NCBI RefSeq assembly: GCF_001887775.1
Contig: NZ_CP015519.1
Coordinates: forward strand, 744,001 to 808,000
DNA length: 64,000 nucleotides
DNA from: Syntrophotalea acetylenivorans
GTDB lineage: Bacteria; Desulfobacterota; Desulfuromonadia; Desulfuromonadales; Syntrophotaleaceae
Direction: 5' to 3'
In this document: piece by piece, positions 36,493 through 46,663 of the stretch
How positions within the stretch are numbered: the stretch's first letter is position 1
How the letters are laid out: every line of letters begins with the position of its first letter
Program-made: the position numbers and the translations under genes
The notes under the pieces: model-generated
Database searches by the model: none
Told to the model about the DNA's origin: nothing
Seen by the model: only the letters and a program-made list of their open reading frames with translations

Positions 36493-36954
36493 ATGATCAG
36501 AACATTGCAAACCTTCGCTGTTACTACTCTCCTCGTCTTTGCCCTGCTGGCAGGCACGGCCCAGAGCCGCCCCTGCGCCGTGAACGGCAAGGGACCTGGA
36601 CCATACAAAACGGCCCAACTGACCGCAGAAGAGCAAAAAACCGTACAAGAAATTAATGCCAAATACCAGGCTTCTATGGTTGAAAAGAAAGCCAAACTTC
36701 ACGCCAAGCGGGCCGAATTGAAAGCCACCATGGCCGCGGAAAAATTCGATGCTGCCAAGGCCAGGGAACTGAGCAAAGAAACCGCTGCCCTGCACAGCGA
36801 ACTTATGGAACTCCAAATGGTTCAGTGCATCGAAATGCGGGAAAAGGGCCTGGCATCCTGCGCCACCTGCCGGCCTGGCGCACAACACAGGGGATGCCCC
36901 CTCGGCCAGGGTAAGCAGCCCGTGGGGCCAGCGCCCTGTCCAAAAGCTCCCTGA
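36493..36954 (+). CDS. Spy/CpxP/ZraP-like periplasmic metal-associated protein
   Basis: A 153-residue periplasmic protein: signal peptide about 1-25, then a helical region with LTAEEQKTVQEINAKYQ (the LTxxQ-type motif) and a long amphipathic helix pair rich in Lys/Glu/Ala. The last 40 residues hold six cysteines (for example SCATC and RGC), unlike classic Spy, and may bind metal. ZraP and CpxP relatives sense or buffer metals or act as periplasmic chaperones. It is convergent with the copper ATPase gene and shares a bidirectional terminator with it. AGGAG lies upstream of the ATG. Confidence 0.78.
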   Translation: MIRTLQTFAVTTLLVFALLAGTAQSRPCAVNGKGPGPYKTAQLTAEEQKTVQEINAKYQASMVEKKAKLHAKRAELKATMAAEKFDAAKARELSKETAALHSELMELQMVQCIEMREKGLASCATCRPGAQHRGCPLGQGKQPVGPAPCPKAP

Positions 36955-36978
36955 ACCTCACCACCCAAGTGACCATTG

Positions 36979-37018
36979 AAAACGGCATGCCGATTACCAT
37001 CGCGCATGCCGTTTTTTT
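36979..37018. terminator. bidirectional terminator between the ZraP-like gene and the copper ATPase
   Basis: AAAACGGCATGC at 36979-36990 pairs with GCATGCCGTTTT at 37004-37015, a 12-bp stem with a 13-base loop; T residues continue to 37018 on the plus strand. The A/T ends give U-rich tails on both strands. Confidence 0.92.
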
Positions 37019-37031
37019 ATTGCAGGGTTTG

Positions 37032-39335
37032 TCAGCCGAGTCGGACCTTACGCAACCGCAGGGCATTGCTGATCACCGATACCGAGCTGAAACTCATTGC
37101 GGCCGCGGCAAGCATGGGGCTTAGAAGCAGGCCGAAGAAGGGATAGAGCACCCCTGCCGCGATGGGTACGCCCAAAGCGTTGTAGCAAAAAGCGAAAAAA
37201 AGGTTCTGGCGGATATTGCGCATCGTTGCCTGGCTCAAGGAACGAGCACGGACAATGCCACGCAGGTCGCCCTTGACCAGGGTCACCCCCGCACTTTCCA
37301 TAGCCACATCGGTGCCGGTACCCATGGCGATACCGACCTGGGCCTGGGCCAGGGCCGGCGCATCATTGATGCCGTCGCCAGCCATGGCGACGAAACGTCC
37401 CTGCTCCTGTAACTCCTTGACCTTGGCCGCCTTGTCCTGGGGCAGCACCCCGGCACGTACTTCGTCGATATTCAGTTGATCTGCAACCGCCTTGGCGGTA
37501 GTAAGGTTGTCACCGGTAAGCATCACGATATGAATGCCGCTTCGATGCAGCTGCTCAATTGCTTCAGGCGTGGTTTTTTTGATGGGATCGGCCACGGCCA
37601 GCAATCCGGCCGCCTTTCCATTTACGGCCACGAACATGGCGGTTTGCCCCTTCCCGCGCAACAGTTCGGCCTTCTCCAGCAGCGGTTCCGGGTCGATGCC
37701 CTGTTCTTTCAACAGCGTTTCGGTGCCCAAAACCACTTTAACATCGTCAACCCTCCCCAGAACCCCTTTCCCGGTGAGAGACTCAAAGTCTGTTGCCGCC
37801 GTCAAGGCGATATCCCGCTCTTTGGCCCCCTGCACAATGGCCGCTGCCAGGGGGTGCTCGCTACCCATTTCCAGGCTAGCGGCCAGTCGCAGCACCTCAT
37901 CTTCCGACAGACGTTCAGGCTCAACGGCGACCAGTTTCGGCTTGCCCTCTGTCAGGGTACCGGTCTTGTCCACCACCAAGGTATCGACCTGACGCAGATG
38001 CTCTACCGCCTCGGCGTTTTTGAAGAGTACTCCCAGAGAAGCGCCCCGGCCGGTGGCCACCATAATGGACATGGGAGTAGCCAATCCCAGAGCGCAGGGG
38101 CAGGCGATGATCAGCACCGCCACGGCGTTAATCAGGGCGTGGGCCATGCGCGGCTCTGGGCCTAGCAAAGCCCAGACGAAGAAGGCGACCAATGCGACGC
38201 TCACAACTGCCGGCACGAAATATCCGGCCACCCTATCGGCCAGGTTCTGAATCGGCGCACGGCTACGCTGGGCTTCAGCCACCATCTGCACGATCTGGCT
38301 CAACAGGGTATCGGCCCCCACCCGTTCGGCCTGCATGATGAGAGAGCCGGTCTGATTGACTGTCGCGCCTGTGACCGGATCGCCAGATCCTTTAGCCACC
38401 GGCAGGGGTTCACCGGTAATCATCGATTCATCGATACTGCTGATCCCTTCAAGGACCACGCCGTCTACGGGAACCTTTTCGCCAGGCCGTATCCGTAACC
38501 GATCACCAACCAGAACCTCCTCGAGGGCCACGTCGACCTCGCTGCCGTCTTCAGCAAGACGTCGAGCGGTCTTGGCTGCCAGCCCCAGAAGCGCGCGGAT
38601 CGCCTTTCCGGTCTGGCTGCGGGCTCGTCCCTCCAGGACCTGGCCCAGCAAAACCAGGGTGGTAATCACGGCGGCGGCTTCGAAATAGACCGCCACCTCC
38701 CCTTCGGCACCACGGAATGATGCCGGAAAAAACCCAGGCCACAGGGTGGCTACTACACTGTAAAGGTAGGCTACCCCGACCCCAAGCCCGATGAGGGTAA
38801 ACATGTTGAGACTGCGATTGACCAGCGACTGCCAGTAGCGAACCAGAAACGGCCAGCCGCACCACAGGACGACCGGCGTGGCAAACAGCCACTCAAAAAC
38901 ATTGCGCATTCGCGGAGACGCGAGACTGGCGATCCCTTCGGCGAGTCCCGGCACCATTTTCCCCATCGCCAGAGTGAAGACCGGTACGGTCAGCAACAGG
39001 CTGGCCCAGAAACGCCGAGTCATGTTGCGAAGTTCGGGGTTATCCTCGTCCTCAAGGCTGATTTCTTTCGGCTCTAGATCCATGCCGCAGGCAGGACAAC
39101 TACCCGGCCCTGTTTGCACCACCTCGGGATGCATGGGGCAGGTGTATTCGCGCAGGTCGGTGCCAGCATCTTTTTTAACCATTTTTTTCAATCGCTTATC
39201 CAGAGCTTGCTGAGGATTTGCTTTAAATTTTTCCAAGCAGTGCAAGGAGCAGAAATAATAGGTTTTACCTTCGTATTCGGCGTGCCCTGCAGCCTTTTCT
39301 GGAGTAACGACCATGCCGCAGACGGGATCTTTCAT
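37032..39335 (-). CDS. copA: copper/silver-translocating P1B-type ATPase with YHS and HMBD domains
   Basis: Inner-membrane pump that exports Cu(I) or Ag(I) using ATP. From the N-terminus: a YHS domain (about 1-44, [14 protein letters not shown]), a heavy-metal-binding domain (63-91, [17 protein letters not shown]), eight membrane helices, TGEP at 307-310, the ion-site CPC at 412-414, the phosphorylated Asp in DKTGT (456-460), SEHP and GDGINDAP. There is no HMA domain; YHS plus HMBD replaces it. At 767 residues it is full length. It lies 13 bases downstream of the Met/His-rich gene, so it belongs to the cus operon. Confidence 0.93.
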   Translation of the reverse strand: MKDPVCGMVVTPEKAAGHAEYEGKTYYFCSLHCLEKFKANPQQALDKRLKKMVKKDAGTDLREYTCPMHPEVVQTGPGSCPACGMDLEPKEISLEDEDNPELRNMTRRFWASLLLTVPVFTLAMGKMVPGLAEGIASLASPRMRNVFEWLFATPVVLWCGWPFLVRYWQSLVNRSLNMFTLIGLGVGVAYLYSVVATLWPGFFPASFRGAEGEVAVYFEAAAVITTLVLLGQVLEGRARSQTGKAIRALLGLAAKTARRLAEDGSEVDVALEEVLVGDRLRIRPGEKVPVDGVVLEGISSIDESMITGEPLPVAKGSGDPVTGATVNQTGSLIMQAERVGADTLLSQIVQMVAEAQRSRAPIQNLADRVAGYFVPAVVSVALVAFFVWALLGPEPRMAHALINAVAVLIIACPCALGLATPMSIMVATGRGASLGVLFKNAEAVEHLRQVDTLVVDKTGTLTEGKPKLVAVEPERLSEDEVLRLAASLEMGSEHPLAAAIVQGAKERDIALTAATDFESLTGKGVLGRVDDVKVVLGTETLLKEQGIDPEPLLEKAELLRGKGQTAMFVAVNGKAAGLLAVADPIKKTTPEAIEQLHRSGIHIVMLTGDNLTTAKAVADQLNIDEVRAGVLPQDKAAKVKELQEQGRFVAMAGDGINDAPALAQAQVGIAMGTGTDVAMESAGVTLVKGDLRGIVRARSLSQATMRNIRQNLFFAFCYNALGVPIAAGVLYPFFGLLLSPMLAAAAMSFSSVSVISNALRLRKVRLG

Positions 39336-39348
39336 GGCAACCTCGCTG

Positions 39349-39867
39349 TTATTTAATTACATGATGCCCGTGATATTTATGCACTTTGCCTTCGGCCAGT
39401 TTGGCAGCAATGCGGAAATGCCAGATACCCAGTTGATCAAGCACGACGTCGGCACCGAAATGACCCTGCATGCCCATCAACCGAACGGGTGCCGCTTCTT
39501 TGCCATCGGGCGAGCCAATTTTAATCGCCACAGTGCCGCTCTCAACGGGCTTTCCGGTTTCAGCATCGCTCAACCTCACCATCAGATGATGGGTAGCCTT
39601 GGATCCGGCAGGCATCATTTTCAAATCAATGGGCATCAGGTGGCACATAGCCTTAACACCTTCCTGAACGTCCTCGCCCAAAATGACCATCATACCCTGG
39701 CCATGGGCCATACCGTCATCCATGCCGTTCATATCCTGCATTTGGCCGTGGTCCATGGATTCGGACATTTTGTGTTGCTCGTGGCCATCCATAGCCATTG
39801 CCGAAGTGACAAGCAGGGTAACACCTGCGATCAGGCTAATCAGCATTCCAAGTTTTCTTTGTTTCAT
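39349..39867 (-). CDS. Met/His-rich periplasmic protein (putative copper binder)
   Basis: A 172-residue secreted protein with a signal peptide 1-25. The next 35 residues are crowded with Met, His and Asp ([20 protein letters not shown]), a pattern seen in periplasmic Cu(I)/Ag(I)-binding proteins such as CusF-linked or PcoE-like chaperones. The C-terminal part (about 65-172) looks like a small beta-sandwich of the FixH/YtkA kind with [10 protein letters not shown] and a HKYHGHH tail. It is placed between cusA and the copper ATPase, suggesting it hands metal between pump systems; that role is inferred. GGAGG precedes the ATG. Confidence 0.75.
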   Translation of the reverse strand: MKQRKLGMLISLIAGVTLLVTSAMAMDGHEQHKMSESMDHGQMQDMNGMDDGMAHGQGMMVILGEDVQEGVKAMCHLMPIDLKMMPAGSKATHHLMVRLSDAETGKPVESGTVAIKIGSPDGKEAAPVRLMGMQGHFGADVVLDQLGIWHFRIAAKLAEGKVHKYHGHHVIK

Positions 39868-39921
39868 AGTTTCCTCCGTAAGATGGTGTATTTACCTGTC
39901 GGGTAACCTACAGGGGTGAGG

Positions 39922-42900
39922 TTAATCTTCCAGTTCCCCAGGGGCGGTTGCCTCCAAGCTTGAATCCAAACTGCGGGCCCGCCAAATATAGAAAATAACG
40001 GGATAGACCAGCATTTCCAGTACCAGGGAAGTGACCGAACCGCCAACCATGGGGGCGGCGATGCGTTTCATCACGTCGGCCCCCGCTCCGGTGCTCCACA
40101 TAATGGGAAAAAGGCCTGCGATGATGGTGATAACCGTCATCACCTTGGGCCGGATGCGCTTGACGGCACCGTGATGGATAGCTTGGGCCAGGTCACCGCG
40201 GGTGCGCATACGCCCTTTTTCCGTCCAGTTCTTGTGGGCAATATCAAGATACAGAAGCATTACCACCCCGGTTTCAGCGTCCAACCCGGCCAGAGCGATG
40301 AGGCCGACCCACACCCCGATGGACATGTTGTAGCCGAGCAGATAGAGCAGCCAGAAAGCGCCCACCAGCGAAAAAGGCACAGCCAGAAACACGATGCCTG
40401 TTTTAATCGCCGACTTGGTACTGAGGTAGATCAGCACAAAGATCACCACCACCGTCAGCGGAATGATCAGCAGCAGTCGTTCCCGGGTGGACTCGATGTA
40501 CTCGTATTGACCGCTCCAGACGAGGTTGTAGCCTTCCGGCAGGGTGATATTCTCCGCCACGGCCTTGCGGGCGTTCTTCACGTAGGTGCCGACGTCGATC
40601 CCCTTGAGATCCACGAACACCCAGGCGGTGCGCCGGGCGTTCTCGCTTTTGATGGCGCCCGGGCCTTTTTGGATACGAATATCGGCAACCTGACCGATGG
40701 GGATATGTTTACCCTCTGCGATGGGGATCAAGACCCGTTTCAGGGCCGGCAGGTCGTTGCGGTAGTCCTGCAGGTAGCGGACGTTGACCGGGTAGCGCTC
40801 CAGACCCTCGACGGTCTGGGTCACGTTCATGCCCCCAATGGCACTCTGGATGATGTCCTGCACATCGCCGACGGTCAGGCCGTAGCGGGCCACTTGGTCG
40901 CGGTCGATGATGAAGTCAAGATAGTTGCCGCCCACCACCCGCTCGGAAAAGGCACTCAGGGTTCCCGGCAGGGTCCTCACCAGGGCCTCGACCTGTTCGC
41001 CTAGATCGCTCAGGGTCTGCAGGTCCGGTCCCATGATCTTGATGCCCACCGGCGTCTTAATCCCGGTGGAGAGCATGTCAATACGGGTCTTGATGGGCAT
41101 GGTCCAGGCGTTGGTCAATCCCGGAAACTGGATCGCCGCGTTGAGCTCCTCAGTCAACTGCTCGACGCTGATCCGCTTCTCCTCCGGCCAGATCCAGCGC
41201 AAGGTTACCTTCAGCGGTTTGGTCCAGTCGGGCCATTCGCTGTAAAAGCGCTCCGTATAAATTTCGCGCCACTCGTCTTCCGGCTTGAGCAGAATGGTGG
41301 TTTCGATCATCGACAAAGGCGCCGGGTCGGTGGCCGTTTCGGCGCGTCCGACCTTGCCGAAGACCCGCTCGACCTCAGGAAACTGGCCAATGATGCGGTC
41401 GGTCTGTTGCAACAGTTCCCGGGCCTTGGTAATGGAGATCCCCGGCAGGGTGGTCGGCATATAGAGCAGGTCCCCCTCGTAGAGAGGGGGCATGAACTCA
41501 GTGCCCAAACGGGACAATGGATAAGCGGCGGAGATGACAAGCAGCAGAGCCACCAGCAGGGTCGTTTTGCGCCAACGCAGCACGAAATCGACCACAGGAT
41601 GGTAGAGGCGGATCAGCAACCGGCTGATAGGATTGCGATCCTCATGATGGATTTTCCCGCGAATGAACCAGACCATCAACACCGGCACCAAGGTAACGGC
41701 CAGGATCGCCGCAGCCGCCATGGAATAGGTCTTGGTGAAAGCCAGCGGCTTGAAAAGCCGCCCCGCCTGCTCCTGCAGGGTGAATACGGGGGCGAAGGAC
41801 ACGGTGATGACCAGCAGGGCGAAAAAAATTGTCGGGCCGACCTCCTTGGCCGCCGTGACGATGGCCTGGGTGCGCGTCCTCCCTTCCCCGCCCTTTTCCA
41901 AGTGTTTGTGGGCGTTCTCCACCATGATGATGGCCGAGTCGACCATGGTGCCGATGGCGATGGCGATACCACCCAGACTCATGATGTTGACGTTGATCCC
42001 CTGGGCGAACATGATGATAAAAGCCATCAGAATCGCCACCGGCAGAGCAAGGATCACCACCGCAGCGCTCGGCAGGTGAAACAGGAAGAGGATAATCACC
42101 AAGGCGACGACTATGCTCTCCTCCAGAAGCTTCTCCTGCAAGTTGGAAACGGAGCGCTGAATCAGCCCGGAGCGGTCGTAAACCGGGACGATCTCCACCC
42201 CTTCGGGGAGCCCGGCCTTTAGTGACTGCAGCTTTTCTTTAACGTTGTCGATGGTTTTCAAGGCGTTCTCACCGGAACGCATGACGATGATCCCTCCCAC
42301 CGTCTCGCCCTTGCCGTCGAGCTCCGCCAGACCACGGCGCAATTCCGGGCCGATGCGTACCTGGGCCAGGTCCCGCAACAGAATCGGCGTGCCCCGGCGG
42401 TCGGTGCCCACGACCACCTTTTCCAGATCGGCCAGCGACTGAAGGTAACCAGGGCTGCGCACCATGAATTCGGTCTCGGCCATCTCCACAAGACGGCCCC
42501 CGACGTCGTTGTTGCTGCGCTGAATAGCCTTTTTGATCTGCGGAATAGTGATATGGTAGGCAAGCAGCCGGTCGGGGTCGACCGCCACCTGATACTGCTT
42601 GACGTAGCCGCCGAGGCTGGCCACCTCGGATACGCCCTCCACGGCGGTCAACTCGTAACGCAGAAACCAGTCCTGAATGGAACGCAGTTGCTGCAGGTCG
42701 TGGCTGTCGCTTTGCAGGGCGTACTCGTAGACCCAGCCGACCCCGGTGGCATCGGGGCCAAGACTCGGCGTCACTCCCCGTGGCAATCGGCCGGACGCGT
42801 AGTTGAGGTATTCGAGGACCCGAGAGCGGGCCCAGTACAGGTCGGTGCCGTCCTCGAAGATGATGTAAACAAAGGAAAAGCCGAAGAAGGAGTAACCGCG

Positions 42901-43146
42901 CACCACCTTGGCGCCAGGCACGGCAAGCATCTGCGTGGTGAGCGGATAGGTGACCTGGTCCTCCACCACCTGCGGCGCCTGACCCGGATACTCGGTAAAA
43001 ACGATGACCTGCACATCCGAAAGATCGGGGATGGCGTCGATAGGTATATTCTTCAGGGAATAAACCCCGCCGACCATCAGAAAAGCGGTCGCCAGAATCA
43101 CCATGAATTTATTGCGAACGGACCATTCAATTATTTTTTCAAGCAT
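39922..43146 (-). CDS. cusA: CusA-type heavy-metal RND efflux pump
   Basis: Inner-membrane proton-driven transporter of the HME-RND family that exports Cu(I)/Ag(I) through CusB and the TolC-like channel. The 1074-residue length and twelve-helix layout are standard. The three methionines that bind metal in E. coli CusA have counterparts in LLYMPTTLPG, PLSMIETT and RIDMLSTG, which supports monovalent copper/silver rather than zinc/cobalt specificity. The transport residues GLDAETGVVM in the late membrane region are present. It lies between cusB (upstream) and the Met/His-rich gene. A ribosome site (AGGA) is present. Confidence 0.95.
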   Translation of the reverse strand: MLEKIIEWSVRNKFMVILATAFLMVGGVYSLKNIPIDAIPDLSDVQVIVFTEYPGQAPQVVEDQVTYPLTTQMLAVPGAKVVRGYSFFGFSFVYIIFEDGTDLYWARSRVLEYLNYASGRLPRGVTPSLGPDATGVGWVYEYALQSDSHDLQQLRSIQDWFLRYELTAVEGVSEVASLGGYVKQYQVAVDPDRLLAYHITIPQIKKAIQRSNNDVGGRLVEMAETEFMVRSPGYLQSLADLEKVVVGTDRRGTPILLRDLAQVRIGPELRRGLAELDGKGETVGGIIVMRSGENALKTIDNVKEKLQSLKAGLPEGVEIVPVYDRSGLIQRSVSNLQEKLLEESIVVALVIILFLFHLPSAAVVILALPVAILMAFIIMFAQGINVNIMSLGGIAIAIGTMVDSAIIMVENAHKHLEKGGEGRTRTQAIVTAAKEVGPTIFFALLVITVSFAPVFTLQEQAGRLFKPLAFTKTYSMAAAAILAVTLVPVLMVWFIRGKIHHEDRNPISRLLIRLYHPVVDFVLRWRKTTLLVALLLVISAAYPLSRLGTEFMPPLYEGDLLYMPTTLPGISITKARELLQQTDRIIGQFPEVERVFGKVGRAETATDPAPLSMIETTILLKPEDEWREIYTERFYSEWPDWTKPLKVTLRWIWPEEKRISVEQLTEELNAAIQFPGLTNAWTMPIKTRIDMLSTGIKTPVGIKIMGPDLQTLSDLGEQVEALVRTLPGTLSAFSERVVGGNYLDFIIDRDQVARYGLTVGDVQDIIQSAIGGMNVTQTVEGLERYPVNVRYLQDYRNDLPALKRVLIPIAEGKHIPIGQVADIRIQKGPGAIKSENARRTAWVFVDLKGIDVGTYVKNARKAVAENITLPEGYNLVWSGQYEYIESTRERLLLIIPLTVVVIFVLIYLSTKSAIKTGIVFLAVPFSLVGAFWLLYLLGYNMSIGVWVGLIALAGLDAETGVVMLLYLDIAHKNWTEKGRMRTRGDLAQAIHHGAVKRIRPKVMTVITIIAGLFPIMWSTGAGADVMKRIAAPMVGGSVTSLVLEMLVYPVIFYIWRARSLDSSLEATAPGELED

Positions 43147-43186
43147 GGCAAATCCTAATCTCGGTCCTCATCAAAAACCCCAAAAA

Positions 43187-43323
43187 TTCACCACGAAGGA
43201 CACCAAGAGCACCAAGAAAAAAGAACCTATTCCCCTGATTCCACAGCCTCAGTTTCCAACTGCTGATTGGATTTTGTAAAACCAAATTCGTTTGGTTGTA
43301 ATTCATTCTTCGTGTCCTTCGTG
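43187..43323. repeat. inverted repeat of the CACGAAGGACAC type between cusB and cusA
   Basis: CACGAAGGACACCAAGA at 43192-43208 is repeated inverted at 43307-43323 with one mismatch; each arm continues with further 9-base variants (AAGAGCACC, AAGAGCACG). The two arms are 98 bases apart. The whole cusB-cusA gap is 219 bases and holds nothing else recognisable. Confidence 0.75.
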
Positions 43324-43365
43324 CTCTTCGTAGTAAGAAACTGCCTTTTCTACTATGCCGATTAT

Positions 43366-44841
43366 TTATTCGAACAGAGCTTCGAGATCTTCCTCCGACA
43401 AGTCATGCCCCTGGTGGTTATCAACCGGCGCTTGTTCAACCTCCTTCGGCTCCAGCATCTTCTGAATCGCTTCGCGCAGTCGGCTCTCCGAATCGAACAG
43501 GAATTGGGCACTGGTCACCACCTGTTCCCCTTCAAGCACCCCCTGAGTGATTTCGATAAATCCATCCTGATCCTGAACGCCGGTCTTCACTTCACGTGGT
43601 TCGAATTTACCATCGCCGAGAGCAACGAATACCCTCTGTTTTTCACCGGAATGGATCACCGCCTCGCCGGGTACGGCTAGCGCATCCTGAACCCTTTGAG
43701 CCCGAACACGGACATTGACATACATGTCGGGTTTGAGTTCAAAACCGGGATTGGAAAACTCAAGGCGGGCTTTAACGGTACGGGTTTTAGGCTCGACGTA
43801 AGGATAAATAGTGCTGATTTCAGCGCTGAGAATTTTGCCGCTGACAAAGGGCAACACGACCTCGGCCTTTTGCCCAACCTTGATCCAGGGCAGTTCGTAT
43901 TCATAGATGTCGGCATAGACCCAGACCTTGGAGATATCGCCGATCCGGAACAGTTCCTGTCCGGCCTTGATGAACTGGCCGGGCATGGCCATCTTCATGG
44001 TGACTACCCCCTGGTAGGGCGCGTACAAAGTCAGGGTCTTGCGCACCTGGCCGGTTTTCTCCAACTGCCGGATCTGCCGGTCGCTGATATCCCAGTAGCG
44101 CAGACGCTGGCGTGAGGCCTCCAGCAAGCGGTCGCCACCGGCGGAAATTTCCGTAAAAGTACTGCCTTTAAGCGCCTCCCTGTTGCGCAATGCCAGCAGG
44201 TACTCCTGCTGTGCCGCCACGAGTTTGGGGCTGTATATCTCCAGCAATGCCTGCCCATTTTTCACCAACTGCCCTGTTTCGGCCACGTAGAGCTTTTCGA
44301 TCCAGCCGTCGACCTTAGCGTTGATCGAAGTCACCTTCGGTTCATCGTAATCGACCGTGCCGACGGTACGAATGAGACGATACAGATCACGACGCTCCAC
44401 CGTTGCGGTGCGCACCCCCATGTTCTGGGAGGTCACCGGATCGATGGCGATGGTGGCGCCGGAGGGAGCTTCGTCCTCGTAAACCGGCACCAGATCCATG
44501 CCCATGGGCGACTTACCGGGTTCGTCGCGGATGTAGGTGGGATCCATCGGCGCCACCCAGTACTTGATCTTGCGCTCCCCGGCATCGGCTGCAGAGGCGG
44601 CCGGGCCGCTGGTGCCAGCCTTGACCGGGGTCAGGTCCATTTGGCAAATCGGGCAAGTACCCGGCTCATCAGTGATGATCATCGGGTGCATGCCGCAGGT
44701 GTATTGCTGATGTACCTCCTGATCGTGGTTGACATGGTCGGTTGTTGGTTTTGCCCGGTGGAAGGAATACCAGATTCCGCCAACGGCCAGGGCCATGACA
44801 ACAACGGTGCCTACAAGCAATCGTTTCCTTAATAATTTCAT
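43366..44841 (-). CDS. cusB: CusB-type periplasmic adaptor with N-terminal metal-binding domains
   Basis: Membrane-fusion protein bridging CusA and the outer-membrane channel. A signal anchor (about 8-28) is followed by a heavy-metal-binding domain (YTCGMHPMII..CPICQMDLTPV, about 48-72), a second degenerate one (YWVAPMDPTYIRDEPGKSPMGMDLVP), then the barrel-sandwich hybrid, alpha-hairpin and beta-barrel parts, for example VDGWIEKLYV and YAPYQGVVTMKMAMPGQFI. The 491 residues fit CusB. The C-terminal acidic tail has HQGHDLSEEDLEALFE. It is separated from cusA by 219 bases and from the tolC-like gene by 206; both gaps contain inverted repeats. Confidence 0.93.
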   Translation of the reverse strand: MKLLRKRLLVGTVVVMALAVGGIWYSFHRAKPTTDHVNHDQEVHQQYTCGMHPMIITDEPGTCPICQMDLTPVKAGTSGPAASAADAGERKIKYWVAPMDPTYIRDEPGKSPMGMDLVPVYEDEAPSGATIAIDPVTSQNMGVRTATVERRDLYRLIRTVGTVDYDEPKVTSINAKVDGWIEKLYVAETGQLVKNGQALLEIYSPKLVAAQQEYLLALRNREALKGSTFTEISAGGDRLLEASRQRLRYWDISDRQIRQLEKTGQVRKTLTLYAPYQGVVTMKMAMPGQFIKAGQELFRIGDISKVWVYADIYEYELPWIKVGQKAEVVLPFVSGKILSAEISTIYPYVEPKTRTVKARLEFSNPGFELKPDMYVNVRVRAQRVQDALAVPGEAVIHSGEKQRVFVALGDGKFEPREVKTGVQDQDGFIEITQGVLEGEQVVTSAQFLFDSESRLREAIQKMLEPKEVEQAPVDNHQGHDLSEEDLEALFE

Positions 44842-44920
44842 TTGTTTGATCCTGTCAGGATGCCTCTTTTAAATAACAAAACCCAGAAACCTGTTCTCAC
44901 GCCCGCTCTTTCAGTCGCTC

Positions 44921-44987
44921 AAGCCGCAAAGACGCTAAGAAAAGCTTGTTATGATGTGTTTTGACTTTCTTTGCGCCTTTGAGGCTT
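44921..44987. repeat. 22-bp inverted repeat between the tolC-like gene and cusB
   Basis: AAGCCGCAAAGACGCTAAGAAA-type sequence occupies 44921-44942; its inverted copy with three mismatches is at 44966-44987, with a 23-base loop. Arms of the CGCAAAGACGC kind recur between genes in many bacteria. It could fold as a long hairpin in the transcript. Confidence 0.78.
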
Positions 44988-45047
44988 TAGTGATCGGAGC
45001 GAACGAGCGTGATACAGTTTTTCACCTTTCAAGGTTGAGCACATTAT

Positions 45048-46376
45048 TCATTTTACCTCTTCACCAGAACTCAAATCGATCCCCACCGTCGCCTCCAGCC
45101 TGGCGACGCTTCGCTCATGATCGGCCAAGGCGCGATGGTAGTCGACCTGATAGCGAAATAGAGTCATCAAACTGTCCAGTAAATTAAGAAAATCGACATC
45201 GCCGACCTGATAGGCCGCTAAACTCGCCTCGAAACTCTGTTCAGCCTGAGGGATAATGCCGGTCTGGTACAAATCCACCAGGTCGCGATTCTTTGTCATC
45301 TGTGCGTACTGATCGGTGATGGCAAAGGCCACCCGGTTAGAAAGTTCCTGATACTGCCGTTGTGCCAGGCGGATTCCAGAGTCGGCCTCGGCAACGGCAG
45401 CCTTCCTTTTCCCCTGCCAGAGAGGCAGATTGATGCTGACACCGGCACTGACAAAATCATCCCCTTCTACCGGGTCCCCTGGCACCTCCTCGCGCTGTCG
45501 ATAGCCTGCAAAAATCTTGAAGTTCGGGTAATAATCGAGTTTGGCCAGCCTGCGCTGAGTCTTATAGCGATCGATTCCTGCCTGATAGGTTGTGAAAAGG
45601 GGCCGTTGGGTCAGAGCATGTCCCAACAACTGCTGCTGACTCGCCTGGACCATTGTCGGTTTCAGCACTTCCGGCGGTGCCAGCGGCGTTGAGGACGGAC
45701 GGTTAAGCAGGCGATTGAACTCAGCCAGGGAACTGATTCGCTGTTGTTCGAGGTTAAAGAGTCTGTCCAGTAGCCTGGAGCGTTCCACCTGGGCCTTGAG
45801 CACATCCTGTTGGAGGCCTGTCCCTACGGCATAGCGGGTTTCCGTTAGCTGAATAAAGTCCCTCAAGATGTCGAGATTCAGCCGTGTGATGTCGATGGCC
45901 CGCTGCTGAAAATAAAGCAGAAACCAGGCATCCTTGACCTTTTGCACCAGTTGTCTTTTGGCTTCTTCGTACACTCCCTGTTGCCCTATTGCCTGGTATT
46001 CGGCCATCTCTCCTTGGGCGGCCAGTTTTCCGGGGAAGGGAAACATCTGAGACAGCTGGATCTCCTTGCCCGTCATGGGGGTTTCATCGCCGCCAAGGCT
46101 GTCGACAGGGTAATTCGACAGGACAAAGCTCAACTGCGGGTCCTCGAAACTGCGTGCTGGGCCTATCTTGTGCCGGGCCATCTGCCAGCGTGCTTCTGCG
46201 GCCTGCAAGTCGGGGTTGTTGTTCAAGGCCTCGTCAACATGTCGGGCCAAACGGGCCCTTGGGTTCGATCCTGGGTCAGTCGACTCCCCGGCAACAGCCT
46301 CTATCTGTTCCGGGACACCAATCAAAAGCAACAAAACGAACAGCAAACCAGCTAGAGAATCGGGGGCTTTAATCAT
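45048..46376 (-). CDS. TolC-family outer-membrane channel (CusC-like)
   Basis: Outer-membrane efflux duct for the CusAB pump. It has a signal peptide (about 1-30), then two outer-membrane-efflux repeats with long helices (LDEALNNNPDLQAAEARWQMARHK-type opening shortened here to NNNPDLQAAEARW; later AVGTGLQQDVLKAQVE). No lipobox cysteine is visible at the processing site, unlike E. coli CusC. The start at 46376 is chosen for GGAGGAGG; the frame extends 10 codons further without support. At 442 residues it is full length. It is followed by cusB after 206 bases. Confidence 0.87.
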   Translation of the reverse strand: MIKAPDSLAGLLFVLLLLIGVPEQIEAVAGESTDPGSNPRARLARHVDEALNNNPDLQAAEARWQMARHKIGPARSFEDPQLSFVLSNYPVDSLGGDETPMTGKEIQLSQMFPFPGKLAAQGEMAEYQAIGQQGVYEEAKRQLVQKVKDAWFLLYFQQRAIDITRLNLDILRDFIQLTETRYAVGTGLQQDVLKAQVERSRLLDRLFNLEQQRISSLAEFNRLLNRPSSTPLAPPEVLKPTMVQASQQQLLGHALTQRPLFTTYQAGIDRYKTQRRLAKLDYYPNFKIFAGYRQREEVPGDPVEGDDFVSAGVSINLPLWQGKRKAAVAEADSGIRLAQRQYQELSNRVAFAITDQYAQMTKNRDLVDLYQTGIIPQAEQSFEASLAAYQVGDVDFLNLLDSLMTLFRYQVDYHRALADHERSVARLEATVGIDLSSGEEVK

Positions 46377-46663
46377 ATTCCTCCTCCTGCCTGTTCCGAT
46401 TAGCATTCTTTCCGCTAATTATATCAACCAAACCCATTCACTGCCGGCAAGTGCCAAAAAACCTGGCCATGGCAGATTCACTTTATTAAAAGCAAGGCCT
46501 TGGGATGCAGGCAAAACAACTAGGGGCAATTTGGGGACAGATTGGTATTCAAGTCTAAAATTCGGCCAGCTCGGTTATTACCAGAACTACAGCCAGCCAA
46601 TCTGGGTCGCCAAGACCGACAGACGCACCGGTCCCATGTCGCTCAATATCAGAGGAGGGGAAA
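46377..46663. other. gap inside the cus operon
   Basis: This 287-base gap separates the small secreted-protein gene from the tolC-like gene. Plus-strand open frames here lack ribosome sites and run antisense to the operon. I see no hairpin, repeat or promoter I can support. Confidence 0.4.

Noticed and set aside
40171-42222. Long plus-strand open frames opposite cusA
   Set aside because: Composition is that of reversed RND-pump codons (His/Gln/Asp-rich translation); cusA is complete and certain on the other strand.
43187-43323. Short repeated units that could suggest a CRISPR array
   Set aside because: The units are inverted, not direct, without regular spacers, and no cas gene is in the window.
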